Counted from the first letter of the stretch, positions 1 to 5,108 are shown. The stretch is 5,108 nucleotides of DNA from an uncultured Clostridium sp. (GCA_947428535.1 CANEMG010000093.1:1-5108), one strand, 5' to 3'. Program-made: numbers and translations. Notes: generated by a model from the sequence alone, not told the origin.

Positions 1-16
1 ATTTTATTATATAACA

Positions 17-535
17 TTATTTTAAAGAACTATATTTTTCACTTACAATTTTATAAAGTTCTATAGCACCTTTACTTAATTCATCTATGTTTACCTCTCC
101 TATTTTGTATCTTTCATACCCTAAACACTTATCTGGCTCTTTTATTTTTAATTCACCACTTTTTAAAATTCCTTTATATACAATATATATCCAAGCTTGT
201 TCTTTATTATATCTTATATCAAAAGTTTTAGCATAAGTTGCTGTAATAAATTCTTCTATCTCTATGGTTGCATCTGTTCCAACTTCTTCTACAATTTCTC
301 TATTTAATGCAGTTTTAAAATCTATATCACTATCTTTAACTCTTCCTCCTATCGTTTCTAATTTTAAAACTTCATCCCTACAGCCTGGACCCCTTCTTTG
401 AAAAATTATATTATTATCCTCATCAAAAGCATATACAATTGCTGCTACCTCATAATCTTCTGAAATTTCTGTATTATTTTTTACAAACTTTTTTAGTGAT
501 TTCATATCCTTTATTTCTTCTTTAAATAATTCCAT
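17..535 (-). CDS. Nudix hydrolase with irregular Nudix box, 172 aa
   Basis: Probable cytoplasmic Nudix-fold pyrophosphohydrolase, cleaving a nucleoside diphosphate linked to another group. The substrate is not deducible. The Nudix region is at residues 63-87: G64, then R79-E80, E83-E84 and G86 form the catalytic helix signature REIVEEVG. The box is irregular. Canonical spacing is G-x5-E-x7-RE, but here it is G64-x5-D70-x8-R79, so the first Glu is Asp and one residue is inserted. The preceding stretch (residues 45-62, with QRRGPGCRDEV) is the substrate-side strand and loop typical of a Nudix subfamily of about 170 residues. An N-terminal extension of about 28 residues precedes the fold. There is no signal peptide or membrane segment. 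The ATG at 533-535 is preceded by AGAGGA at a 6-base spacing, which supports this start. The gene has its own promoter (574-601) and is separated from the upstream gene by a strong terminator, so it is probably monocistronic. The Nudix family call is firm; the function is open. Confidence 0.9.
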   Translation of the reverse strand: MELFKEEIKDMKSLKKFVKNNTEISEDYEVAAIVYAFDEDNNIIFQRRGPGCRDEVLKLETIGGRVKDSDIDFKTALNREIVEEVGTDATIEIEEFITATYAKTFDIRYNKEQAWIYIVYKGILKSGELKIKEPDKCLGYERYKIGEVNIDELSKGAIELYKIVSEKYSSLK

Positions 536-573
536 TTATTTCCTCTTCTAATATATCTAAACTTCTTTTGCTT

Positions 574-601
574 ATTATACAACATAATTTTATTTTTTCA
601 A
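574..601 (-). promoter_or_regulatory. Sigma-A-type promoter for the 172-aa Nudix gene
   Basis: On the minus strand, TTGAAA (596-601) and a perfect TATAAT (574-579) are separated by 16 bases. The predicted start of transcription is near 567, giving a leader of about 30 bases before the ATG at 535. The -35 lies just past the U-tract of the preceding terminator (607-652), so the two signals are packed back to back. Confidence 0.6.
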
Positions 602-606
602 GTATG

Positions 607-652
607 AAAAAAAGACATAGCTTTGTTATTTCTAACTCCGCCATGTCTTTTT
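607..652 (-). terminator. Intrinsic terminator of the 268-aa gene, possibly bidirectional
   Basis: A 10-bp stem pairs 609-618 with 643-652 (AAAAAGACAT against ATGTCTTTTT). One mismatch and a further G-C pair (620/641) follow. The loop is about 20 bases. On the minus strand the stem runs into a seven-T tract (607-613), about 36 bases after the TAA of the 268-aa gene. The plus-strand copy also ends in T5, so it could terminate either way, but no plus-strand gene is visible. Confidence 0.8.
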
Positions 653-688
653 AATAAATTTGTACTTTGATTAGTTCAAAACACAATG

Positions 689-1495
689 CTAGTCTAATCT
701 GTAATCAATAGTGTTACACCAAATTGAAAATACTTTATCGCTCTGTTTAAACACACCCAAATGCCGGACATATGGCTCTCCTTCTGCTGGTCCTATAATA
801 GAATGGTAATTTTTATATTCTCCATATTCAATTTCCATACAGCAACCATTTACTCTCAGTATTTTCTTTTCCTCTTTATTGTACTTGCTCTGATAAAAAA
901 TCTCTTCCATTTCAGTATCAATATATAAAGTTCCATAATTTGGTATGCCTGTTCTTACTCTTGAGATCTTATCTTTTTTTCTTTTAGGGATTTTCTGAAT
1001 TACCTTACCCCAGCACGAAATTATAATATCATATGAAGTACAATTTTCAAATATTACCTCATTTGCTACCGATTTAAGTCGTTCAATATTATATTTTGGT
1101 ATTACACCTAGATTTGGTCCGCAATATTTGCAGGTTACTATTACAACTTTCCCATCTTTAAAAACTGGAGCTATATTCTCCTCAGCTTTTTGAGATCTTT
1201 TTGTAACACCCCTTTCTATCATACAGCCTCTTTCAACAATAAAATCACATTTTATATTTGGTTTTTCTTTTATGCTTACTTGCATCTCTCCATCCCACCA
1301 CTCATTACAAAGCACTTCAGTGGTGTCACCTGCTTTTATTGTTTTGGCAGTTCCTTTCCTTTCGGCAACTAATGTATAATTAGTGCTATTTTCAAGTTTG
1401 AAAGAAAATGGATGCTCTTTCCATGCAATAGCCTTATGGTTCTCATCATTAATGTATTCATTACATTGCCTTAAACTTCCATAATATTCCCGCAT
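689..1495 (-). CDS. Unrecognised cysteine-rich protein with two internal repeats, 268 aa
   Basis: I do not recognise a family. The protein appears to be built from two related segments. Residues 34-96 open with the motif E35-N-S-T-N-Y40, and residues 149-225 open with E150-N-C-T-S-Y155. Each is followed by alternating hydrophobic positions that suggest beta strands, a basic turn, and a similar end (CMIERG at 91-96, CMEIEYG at 219-225). There are 11 cysteines, including a C122-x2-C125 pair and adjacent C218-C219. No signal peptide or membrane segment is visible, so the protein is probably cytoplasmic. The cysteines could be redox-active, metal-binding or incidental. The ATG at 1493-1495 follows AGGAGG at a 9-base spacing, a strong start. 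The gene is a single transcription unit with its own promoter (1547-1575) and terminator (607-652). G+C is visibly higher than in the neighbouring LysR gene, which hints at a different origin. The coding call is firm; the function is unknown. Confidence 0.88.
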   Translation of the reverse strand: MREYYGSLRQCNEYINDENHKAIAWKEHPFSFKLENSTNYTLVAERKGTAKTIKAGDTTEVLCNEWWDGEMQVSIKEKPNIKCDFIVERGCMIERGVTKRSQKAEENIAPVFKDGKVVIVTCKYCGPNLGVIPKYNIERLKSVANEVIFENCTSYDIIISCWGKVIQKIPKRKKDKISRVRTGIPNYGTLYIDTEMEEIFYQSKYNKEEKKILRVNGCCMEIEYGEYKNYHSIIGPAEGEPYVRHLGVFKQSDKVFSIWCNTIDYRLD

Positions 1496-1546
1496 AAATA
1501 TATTCCTCCTTTTTATTAAACTTTTTTCAAATGTTTTATATTAAAT

Positions 1547-1575
1547 ATTATAAACTCCTAAATATATATTGTAAA
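1547..1575 (-). promoter_or_regulatory. Promoter of the 268-aa gene
   Basis: On the minus strand, TTTACA (1570-1575) and a perfect TATAAT (1547-1552) are separated by exactly 17 bases. Transcription should begin near 1540, giving a leader of about 45 bases that ends in the AGGAGG ribosome binding site. The promoter is embedded in the 1555-1590 inverted repeat, whose downstream arm lies wholly between the -35 and -10. Confidence 0.7.
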
Positions 1576-1590
1576 ATACATATTTAGGAG
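1555..1590. repeat. 11-bp inverted repeat over a promoter: operator or terminator of lysR
   Basis: The perfect arms are CTCCTAAATAT (1555-1565) and ATATTTAGGAG (1580-1590), with 14 bases between them. Two readings fit. As DNA, one arm fills the -35/-10 spacer of the 268-aa gene's promoter and the other lies just upstream of the -35, an arrangement expected of an operator. As RNA, it lies 18 bases past the LysR stop codon and would form a hairpin followed by a U-rich but interrupted tail, which makes a weak terminator. Both may apply. Confidence 0.7.
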
Positions 1591-1607
1591 CTAGGTATAA
1601 CCAAATG

Positions 1608-2468
1608 TTATTTCAAAAATTCAGTTTTTATTATATCTATAAGATTTTTTAATTCTTTAAAATTATTATCATTTAAATAAATACCAAATTCTACTGGTAC
1701 TAATTTATTTTCTAACTCAATTTCTTTCAAATTGAATTTCTTAATTTTTTCTTTTTCTATATATTCTTTAGTTATAAATCCTATCACATCTGTTTTACTT
1801 ACTAATTCTAATACTGTATTATAACTAGAATTCTTCAATTTTAATTCCTTTCCATCCATCAAATCTTTTAATCTTTTTACTGTTTGAGCATATGTTCTAG
1901 GAACATAAATTGTTTCATTTGCTAAATCATCTTTTTTCAATATTTCTTTAAACTTAGAATCTTTCCCAACTATAAAAATATCATGCAAATATCCTAGTTT
2001 TATATATTTAATATTTTTCGTTTCAAAATTATCTACTTTTTTTGAAAATACAATATCTAATTCATAATTCTTAAGCATATTAAGCATTACATCTGTTTCA
2101 AAGTTTTTAATATTTAAATTTACATTCTCATATTTCAAATAATAATCATTAATACATTTTCCAAAAATTTTATTTAATAAATGATTATGAGAACCTATAT
2201 TTACATTTTTAAGTTTACTATATTTGCTATCTATACTAATTATTGTATTTATTGGGGCTTCCAATTCGTTATATATTGTTTGTCCCTCATCTGTTAAAAC
2301 TAGTCCCTTATTTGTCCTCATAAAAAGTTTCATATTTAACTGATTTTCTAAATTTTTAATATGTTTAGTTACTGCTGGTTGTGAAATATTTAATATTTCA
2401 CTTGCCTTAGTAATATTTTGTTCTTTTGCTACAACTACAAAAATTTTATATAATTCTAAATTTATCAT
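1608..2468 (-). CDS. LysR-type transcriptional regulator, 286 aa
   Basis: DNA-binding regulator of the LysR family. The N-terminal winged helix-turn-helix spans about residues 1-62 from the start chosen here. Its signature runs from A14 through the recognition helix SQPAVTKHIKNLE (29-41) to the wing LFMRTNKGLVLTDEG (48-62). A linker helix follows, and residues from about 88 to the end form the effector-binding domain. Length is typical of the family. The reading frame extends to a GTG at 2487-2489, but the ATG at 2466-2468 is preferred. It has AGGTG (2476-2480) at a 7-base spacing and begins MINLELYKIF, as family members normally do. The gene lies 56 bases after the second operon Nudix gene with no terminator between, so it is probably cotranscribed with the enzymes. 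It may control that operon, itself, or the following 268-aa gene. The co-inducer is unknown. LysR regulators are often divergent from their targets; this one is co-directional. Confidence 0.95.
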   Translation of the reverse strand: MINLELYKIFVVVAKEQNITKASEILNISQPAVTKHIKNLENQLNMKLFMRTNKGLVLTDEGQTIYNELEAPINTIISIDSKYSKLKNVNIGSHNHLLNKIFGKCINDYYLKYENVNLNIKNFETDVMLNMLKNYELDIVFSKKVDNFETKNIKYIKLGYLHDIFIVGKDSKFKEILKKDDLANETIYVPRTYAQTVKRLKDLMDGKELKLKNSSYNTVLELVSKTDVIGFITKEYIEKEKIKKFNLKEIELENKLVPVEFGIYLNDNNFKELKNLIDIIKTEFLK

Positions 2469-2524
2469 TATTAAACACCTTTTCTTCACTATAACATAAT
2501 ATTGTAAATTATCTTATTATTTCA

Positions 2525-2968
2525 TTAACTATCATATCTGTTATTATCAAATATTTCTAAAGGATATATGTTATTGTTTTCTATATCATGAACAGTTTTT
2601 ACTGAAGTTTCATATCCTCTTAATTCCTCTTGTTTCATATTTTTTATATCTTCCATTTTTATCCATTTAACATCTAATATCTCATCTCCATCATATGAAA
2701 TATTTTCTTCAATCATTTCTGCTGTAAATCTTATAAGAATATGAGTTTCTTCTTTATAATCTACACAAACTATTGGCAATAATCCCTTTAGTTTCACTTT
2801 ACATCCTGTTTCTTCATAAGTTTCTCTCAAAGCCCCCTCTGTTATATTTTCAAAATCTTCTAAATGACCTGCTGGATAATTCCATTTACCATAACAAGAC
2901 TTTTTCCCTTCTTTTACCATTAATATCTTATCATCTTTTACTATTACACAACCTGCTATAACTTTCAT
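2525..2968 (-). CDS. Nudix (MutT-type) hydrolase with canonical box, 147 aa
   Basis: Compact cytoplasmic Nudix hydrolase, expected to use Mg2+ or Mn2+ to split the pyrophosphate of a nucleoside diphosphate derivative. The Nudix box is perfect: G34-x5-E40-x7-R48-E49-x2-E52-E53-x-G55. The preceding strand GKWNYPAGHLE (27-37) gives the usual W-x-x-P-G-G-like entry, with A33 at the first Gly position. The length of about 147 residues is that of a single-domain MutT-like protein with no extra domains. The ATG at 2966-2968 follows a GGAGG site (2974-2978) at a 5-base spacing. That site touches the TAG stop of the upstream dehydrogenase gene, so translation is likely coupled. This is the fourth gene of the operon. 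Family membership is certain. MutT-like sanitation of oxidised nucleotides is only one possibility, and the operon context favours a more specific metabolite. Confidence 0.95.
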   Translation of the reverse strand: MKVIAGCVIVKDDKILMVKEGKKSCYGKWNYPAGHLEDFENITEGALRETYEETGCKVKLKGLLPIVCVDYKEETHILIRFTAEMIEENISYDGDEILDVKWIKMEDIKNMKQEELRGYETSVKTVHDIENNNIYPLEIFDNNRYDS

Positions 2969-2978
2969 TTTTTCCTCC

Positions 2979-3650
2979 CTATTTGCAATATTTTCTATTT
3001 ATAGCTATTTCACTAACTTCTATGTTTTTAGGTAACTTTAAGATACTAAGCATAAATTCTGCTATATCTTTTGGATTCATCCATTCATCTGGATCTTCTA
3101 TTTTGGTTCCATTATATTTCTCATGCATTTTAGTATTCATTCCACCAACATTAAACTGTATTACTCTGCAATTGTAATTCTTTAATTCAAGTTGTAAATT
3201 ATAACTACTTCCTCTTATTGCCCATTTAGAGGTAGTATAAGCTAATTGATCTTTATACCCTTGTTTCAAACCAATTGTTGAACCAACATTTATAATGTCT
3301 GCTTCATTATTTTTTATTAATTCCATTAGATTTGCTGATAAGAAGCAAGGTGCTATAGTATTTATTTTTATTAAATTCTCTAAACATTCATATGTTAATT
3401 TCTCTAATTTTTGTATTCCTGGAACTCCTGCACAGTTTATCAAAACATCAAAATTATTATATTTTTCTTTTATTGTATTACAAGCATTTTTTATTGAGTT
3501 TTCATCTGATAAATCTGTTTCTATAAAATCACATTTATAATTAGGTTTAGTTCTACAAATAGCTATTATGTTAATATTATTTTCTACACATAATTTTCCA
3601 AATTCTTTTCCTAATCCATCACTAGCACCTGTTAATATTATATTTTCCAT
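2979..3650 (-). CDS. Short-chain dehydrogenase/reductase (SDR), 223 aa
   Basis: Rossmann-fold NAD(P)-dependent oxidoreductase. The cofactor-binding motif TGASDGLG (7-14) fits TGxxxGxG. NCAG (72-75) corresponds to the NNAG motif. The complete catalytic tetrad is visible as N97, S124, Y138 and K142 (YTTSK). R33, directly after the second strand, favours NADP(H) over NAD(H); this is inference from family rules. At 223 residues it is about 25 shorter than the classical SDR, mainly at the C-terminus, so the substrate lid may be reduced. Its ATG is one base past the TAA of the upstream Nudix gene. Its ribosome binding site (GAGGAA) lies inside that gene's last codons, so translational coupling is likely. 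The C-terminus ends 10 bases before the next Nudix gene. The substrate is unknown; the family and its activity as an oxidoreductase are well supported by the intact active site. Confidence 0.95.
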   Translation of the reverse strand: MENIILTGASDGLGKEFGKLCVENNINIIAICRTKPNYKCDFIETDLSDENSIKNACNTIKEKYNNFDVLINCAGVPGIQKLEKLTYECLENLIKINTIAPCFLSANLMELIKNNEADIINVGSTIGLKQGYKDQLAYTTSKWAIRGSSYNLQLELKNYNCRVIQFNVGGMNTKMHEKYNGTKIEDPDEWMNPKDIAEFMLSILKLPKNIEVSEIAINRKYCK

Positions 3651-3651
3651 T

Positions 3652-4098
3652 TTAACGTTCCTCTTCTCTTTCTAGATATTTTTTTAACAAATATCTATGA
3701 TATTCAAAATACATTTTATCTACTATTTTTTCTGGTTTCACCCATACTAATTCGTGATCTTCCTCTATTGGGTCACAAATTTTTTCTCCAATTTTAGCTT
3801 TATAAAAATCTATTATTGCTAACTCATATTTATCCATAAGTTCTAAATAATAATAACAGCCTAAATTATCAATATATTCTATATCTCTTAAAGAATATCC
3901 TGTTTCCTCTTTGCATTCTCTTACTAGTGCTTGTTTTGAGTCTTCATTTTCTTCTATTTTGCCACCAATCAAATTATACATATTATGTTTTTGTACATAT
4001 ACAACTGCCATTTCTCCTTTTCCATTAAATATCAATCCACATGCAGTTCTTCTTTCTTGGTACTCTTTATCTTCTAATTTTTCACCTATATATTTCAT
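3652..4098 (-). CDS. Nudix hydrolase with canonical box, 148 aa
   Basis: Second gene of the operon, encoding a cytoplasmic Nudix pyrophosphohydrolase. The box is complete: G46-x5-E52-x7-R60-E61-x2-E64-E65-x-G67, preceded by YNLIGGKIEENE (41-52). An N-terminal strand with RRTACGLIF (16-24) and a charged C-terminal helix (from about residue 126) complete a single-domain protein of standard length. It is not an obvious recent duplicate of the 147-aa Nudix protein: outside the box the two share little. The ATG at 4096-4098 is served by AAAGGAG at a 10-base spacing, inside the last codons of the metallophosphoesterase gene, which stops 4 bases before. Coupling with both neighbours is likely. The substrate is unknown. 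Having two different Nudix enzymes in one operon suggests either two steps of one pathway or two substrates. Confidence 0.95.
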   Translation of the reverse strand: MKYIGEKLEDKEYQERRTACGLIFNGKGEMAVVYVQKHNMYNLIGGKIEENEDSKQALVRECKEETGYSLRDIEYIDNLGCYYYLELMDKYELAIIDFYKAKIGEKICDPIEEDHELVWVKPEKIVDKMYFEYHRYLLKKYLEREEER

Positions 4099-4102
4099 AA
4101 GT

Positions 4103-4864
4103 TTAATGCTCCTTTTTATTTTTTCTGTACATTCCTGTTGTTAATTCCAATATATAATTATCTAAACTTGCACAATTATTTTTTTTAGCTATTTCAATTT
4201 CTGTATTTATATCATATGGAACTCTAATAAATTGTACAGAAAGTGAACTTCTTTTTTTGCTATTATATTCACCTTCTAATATTGTATAATATGCTTGCAA
4301 AGTTTCAGACATATCTTCTATAGTTTCATCATGATTTAAATTCTCTACAACATTCCCGACACTACCTATATTGATTATTGTTTTATTATAAAACTTTTGC
4401 ATATATTGAATATGTATATCTCCATATATAACAATGTCTGGTACTACTCCATTTTCATCATCAAATAACTGCATTTTTTCTTCTACGCTTGCAAAGTCTA
4501 ACACTCTAAAATTAGTATCATTTTTTGATGCATGAAACATTCTAATTAAGCTTCCACTCATATAAAAGTCATAATACATCGGAAGACTTGCTAAATATTC
4601 TATTCTCTCTTTTCCTAGTTTTTCTCTATGCCATATTTTATGAGGTATAGTTCCGTTTATTGCTCCTTCATCTGCATTACCTTTTACTATGATTTCACAC
4701 TTTTCTTTTGCAATATCTACAACCTCTGCTGGAGATGAACCTCGTAGAACTAAATCACCAGCACAAAATATTCTTGTTATTCCTCTTTTAGCTATATCTT
4801 CAACTACAGCTTTAAATGCTGTTATATTACTATGTACATCTGATATAATTGCTATTTTTTCCAC
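4103..4864 (-). CDS. Calcineurin-like metallophosphoesterase, 253 aa
   Basis: First gene of the operon, a predicted cytoplasmic dinuclear-metal phosphoesterase of the YfcE/MJ0936-like type (Metallophos_2). The motifs run in order: D9-V-H11 followed by SN; GDLVLRG (36-42); GNADE (62-66); FH at H111; GDIH (148-151); and the closing IINIGSVGN (163-171). The metal ligands D9, H11, D37, N63, H111 and H151 are present. The first His of the usual GHxH motif is Asp (D149, codon GAT), a substitution that could still bind metal. A C-terminal portion (about 185-253) follows the core. The start is GTG at 4862-4864, chosen because GGAGG lies 6 bases upstream and the protein then begins MEKIAIISDVH, as expected for the family. 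The gene is driven by the 4892-4920 promoter. It probably acts on a phosphomonoester or phosphodiester metabolite, perhaps a product of the Nudix enzymes encoded next to it; this is inference. Confidence 0.94.
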   Translation of the reverse strand: MEKIAIISDVHSNITAFKAVVEDIAKRGITRIFCAGDLVLRGSSPAEVVDIAKEKCEIIVKGNADEGAINGTIPHKIWHREKLGKERIEYLASLPMYYDFYMSGSLIRMFHASKNDTNFRVLDFASVEEKMQLFDDENGVVPDIVIYGDIHIQYMQKFYNKTIINIGSVGNVVENLNHDETIEDMSETLQAYYTILEGEYNSKKRSSLSVQFIRVPYDINTEIEIAKKNNCASLDNYILELTTGMYRKNKKEH

Positions 4865-4867
4865 TTG

Positions 4868-4876
4868 TTACCTCCA
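4868..4876 (-). promoter_or_regulatory. Ribosome binding site that fixes the GTG start of the phosphoesterase
   Basis: On the minus strand a GGAGGTAAC stretch precedes the GTG at 4862-4864, with 6 bases between GGAGG and the start codon. No ATG offers a comparable site, so the non-ATG start is well supported. Confidence 0.75.
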
Positions 4877-4891
4877 AACCACTTTCTTATA

Positions 4892-4920
4892 TTTATATCA
4901 CTTTTTTATCATATTGTAAA
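4892..4920 (-). promoter_or_regulatory. Extended -10 promoter of the five-gene operon
   Basis: On the minus strand, TTTACA (4915-4920) and TATAAA (4892-4897) are spaced by 17 bases. A TG one base upstream of the -10 gives an extended -10 element. Predicted transcription starts near 4885, leaving a short leader of about 20 bases with the GGAGG site. This should drive the phosphoesterase, Nudix, SDR, Nudix and probably lysR genes. Confidence 0.65.
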
Positions 4921-4934
4921 TTAATTACTTACAA
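4914..4934. promoter_or_regulatory. Inverted repeat TTGTAA-N9-TTACAA over the operon -35, possible LysR-type site
   Basis: Perfect 6-bp half sites at 4914-4919 and 4929-4934 are separated by 9 bases (centre-to-centre 15). This has the size and interrupted-dyad form of LysR-family recognition sites. The proximal half overlaps the -35 box of the operon promoter. AT-rich DNA yields such dyads by chance, so the assignment is tentative. Confidence 0.35.
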
Positions 4935-4995
4935 ATATCTTTAATAAGATTTTACCTTAAATTTATTTTTTTATTGTATTGGTTGCTGGAGAAAT

Positions 4996-5031
4996 ATGTT
5001 GATTTTTGTAAAAAGTCTTTCAGGTGGATAG
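4996..5031 (+). CDS. Possible 11-codon ORF running into a terminator hairpin
   Basis: On the plus strand an ATG preceded by GGAG (4-base spacing, rather tight) opens 11 codons, read as MLIFVKSLSGG, and ends at TAG (5029-5031). The last codons cover the left arm of the 5021-5042 hairpin and the stop lies in its loop. This resembles a leader-peptide attenuator layout. No good plus-strand promoter is visible upstream, and any target gene would lie beyond the window. It may be chance. Confidence 0.15.
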   Translation: MLIFVKSLSGG

Positions 5032-5047
5032 CAAACCGCCTGTTTTT
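5021..5047 (+). terminator. Plus-strand intrinsic terminator-like hairpin
   Basis: A 7-bp GC-rich stem (CAGGTGG at 5021-5027 with CCGCCTG at 5036-5042, including one G-U pair) has an 8-base loop. It is followed on the plus strand by TTTTTATTTT. It is the most GC-rich patch of this intergenic region. On the minus strand it lacks an adjacent U-tract, so it points to plus-strand transcription ending here, from a source I cannot identify. Confidence 0.6.
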
Positions 5048-5055
5048 ATTTTAAA

Positions 5056-5088
5056 ACAAAAAATAGAGATATGTTGCGACCATATCTC
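5056..5088 (-). terminator. Minus-strand intrinsic terminator of a gene beyond the window
   Basis: An 8-bp perfect stem (5066-5073 with 5081-5088, GAGATATG against CATATCTC) has a 7-base loop. On the minus strand it is followed by TATTTTTTGTTTT. It lies 12 bases past a possible minus-strand TGA (5101-5103) that may be the stop of the upstream gene; its frame cannot be checked here. Confidence 0.65.
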
Positions 5089-5108
5089 CAAATAAGCAAT
5101 TCAGAATT

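Noticed and set aside
1597..1611. Small hairpin ATAAC/GTTAT across the LysR stop codon.
   Set aside because: Only 5 A/T-rich pairs with no U-tract; too weak to support a terminator in AT-rich DNA.
2469..2489. Upstream GTG start for the LysR gene, adding seven residues (MKKRCLI).
   Set aside because: The ATG at 2466-2468 has a well-placed AGGTG site and gives the normal LysR N-terminus. The GTG codon itself sits just upstream of that site.
2488..2498. Extended -10 (TATGTTATAGT on the minus strand) as a separate lysR promoter.
   Set aside because: It has no good -35 at the right distance and would leave a leader of only about 13 bases that barely includes the ribosome binding site. Read-through from the operon is more likely, though a weak internal promoter is possible.
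1190..4919. Several plus-strand open frames of 60-81 codons (for example 1190-1372, 3295-3540, 4689-4919).
   Set aside because: They lie antisense within well-supported minus-strand genes, lack convincing ribosome binding sites, and read as low-complexity hydrophobic sequence expected from the complement of AT-rich coding DNA.
4996..5028. The 11-residue plus-strand peptide MLIFVKSLSGG resembles the first residues of ubiquitin (MQIFVKTLTGK).
   Set aside because: Only a few residues match, the frame stops at once, and reading past the stop shows no further ubiquitin-like sequence. Chance similarity is the best explanation.
4921..5047. A riboswitch or T-box in the region upstream of the operon.
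   Set aside because: The operon promoter at 4892-4920 starts transcription downstream of these structures, leaving a leader of only about 20 bases. No conserved riboswitch core or T-box sequence could be recognised.

Overview
This is an AT-rich window from what is probably a low-GC Clostridia-type Firmicute. The evidence is A/T-ending codons throughout, strong AGGAGG-type ribosome binding sites, TTTACA/TATAAT promoters and hairpin-plus-U terminators. Species cannot be fixed from the sequence alone. All seven convincing genes lie on the minus strand, so transcription runs from high to low coordinates. No tRNA, rRNA, CRISPR array, transposase or phage gene is visible, and no gene-free stretch exceeds 300 bases.

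Right edge (4865-5108). A minus-strand terminator (5056-5088) probably closes a gene beyond the window. A plus-strand terminator-like hairpin (5021-5047) faces it, with a possible 11-codon plus-strand ORF running into its left arm. The main operon's extended -10 promoter (4892-4920) follows, with an inverted repeat over its -35.

Main operon (4864 down to 1608). Gene order is a metallophosphoesterase (GTG start), a Nudix hydrolase, a short-chain dehydrogenase/reductase, a second Nudix hydrolase, and then a LysR-type regulator. The first four genes are separated by 1-10 bases, so they are almost certainly cotranscribed and partly translationally coupled. The LysR gene follows after 56 bases with no terminator and is probably cotranscribed. 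Two phosphohydrolases, a nucleoside-diphosphate-X hydrolase fold, a redox enzyme and a regulator suggest a small pathway that trims or detoxifies a nucleotide-linked or phosphorylated metabolite. The substrate cannot be read from the sequence.

Left part (1607 down to 1). A single gene encodes an unrecognised, cysteine-rich 268-residue protein that appears to be built from two copies of one domain. It has its own consensus promoter, overlapped by an 11-bp inverted repeat, and its own strong terminator (607-652). Its base composition is richer in G+C than that of the LysR gene next to it. A third Nudix hydrolase with an irregular Nudix box follows under its own promoter (574-601). The most interesting items are the two-repeat unknown protein, the inverted repeat over its promoter, and a 10-base motif shared by three upstream regions that may link them to the LysR regulator.
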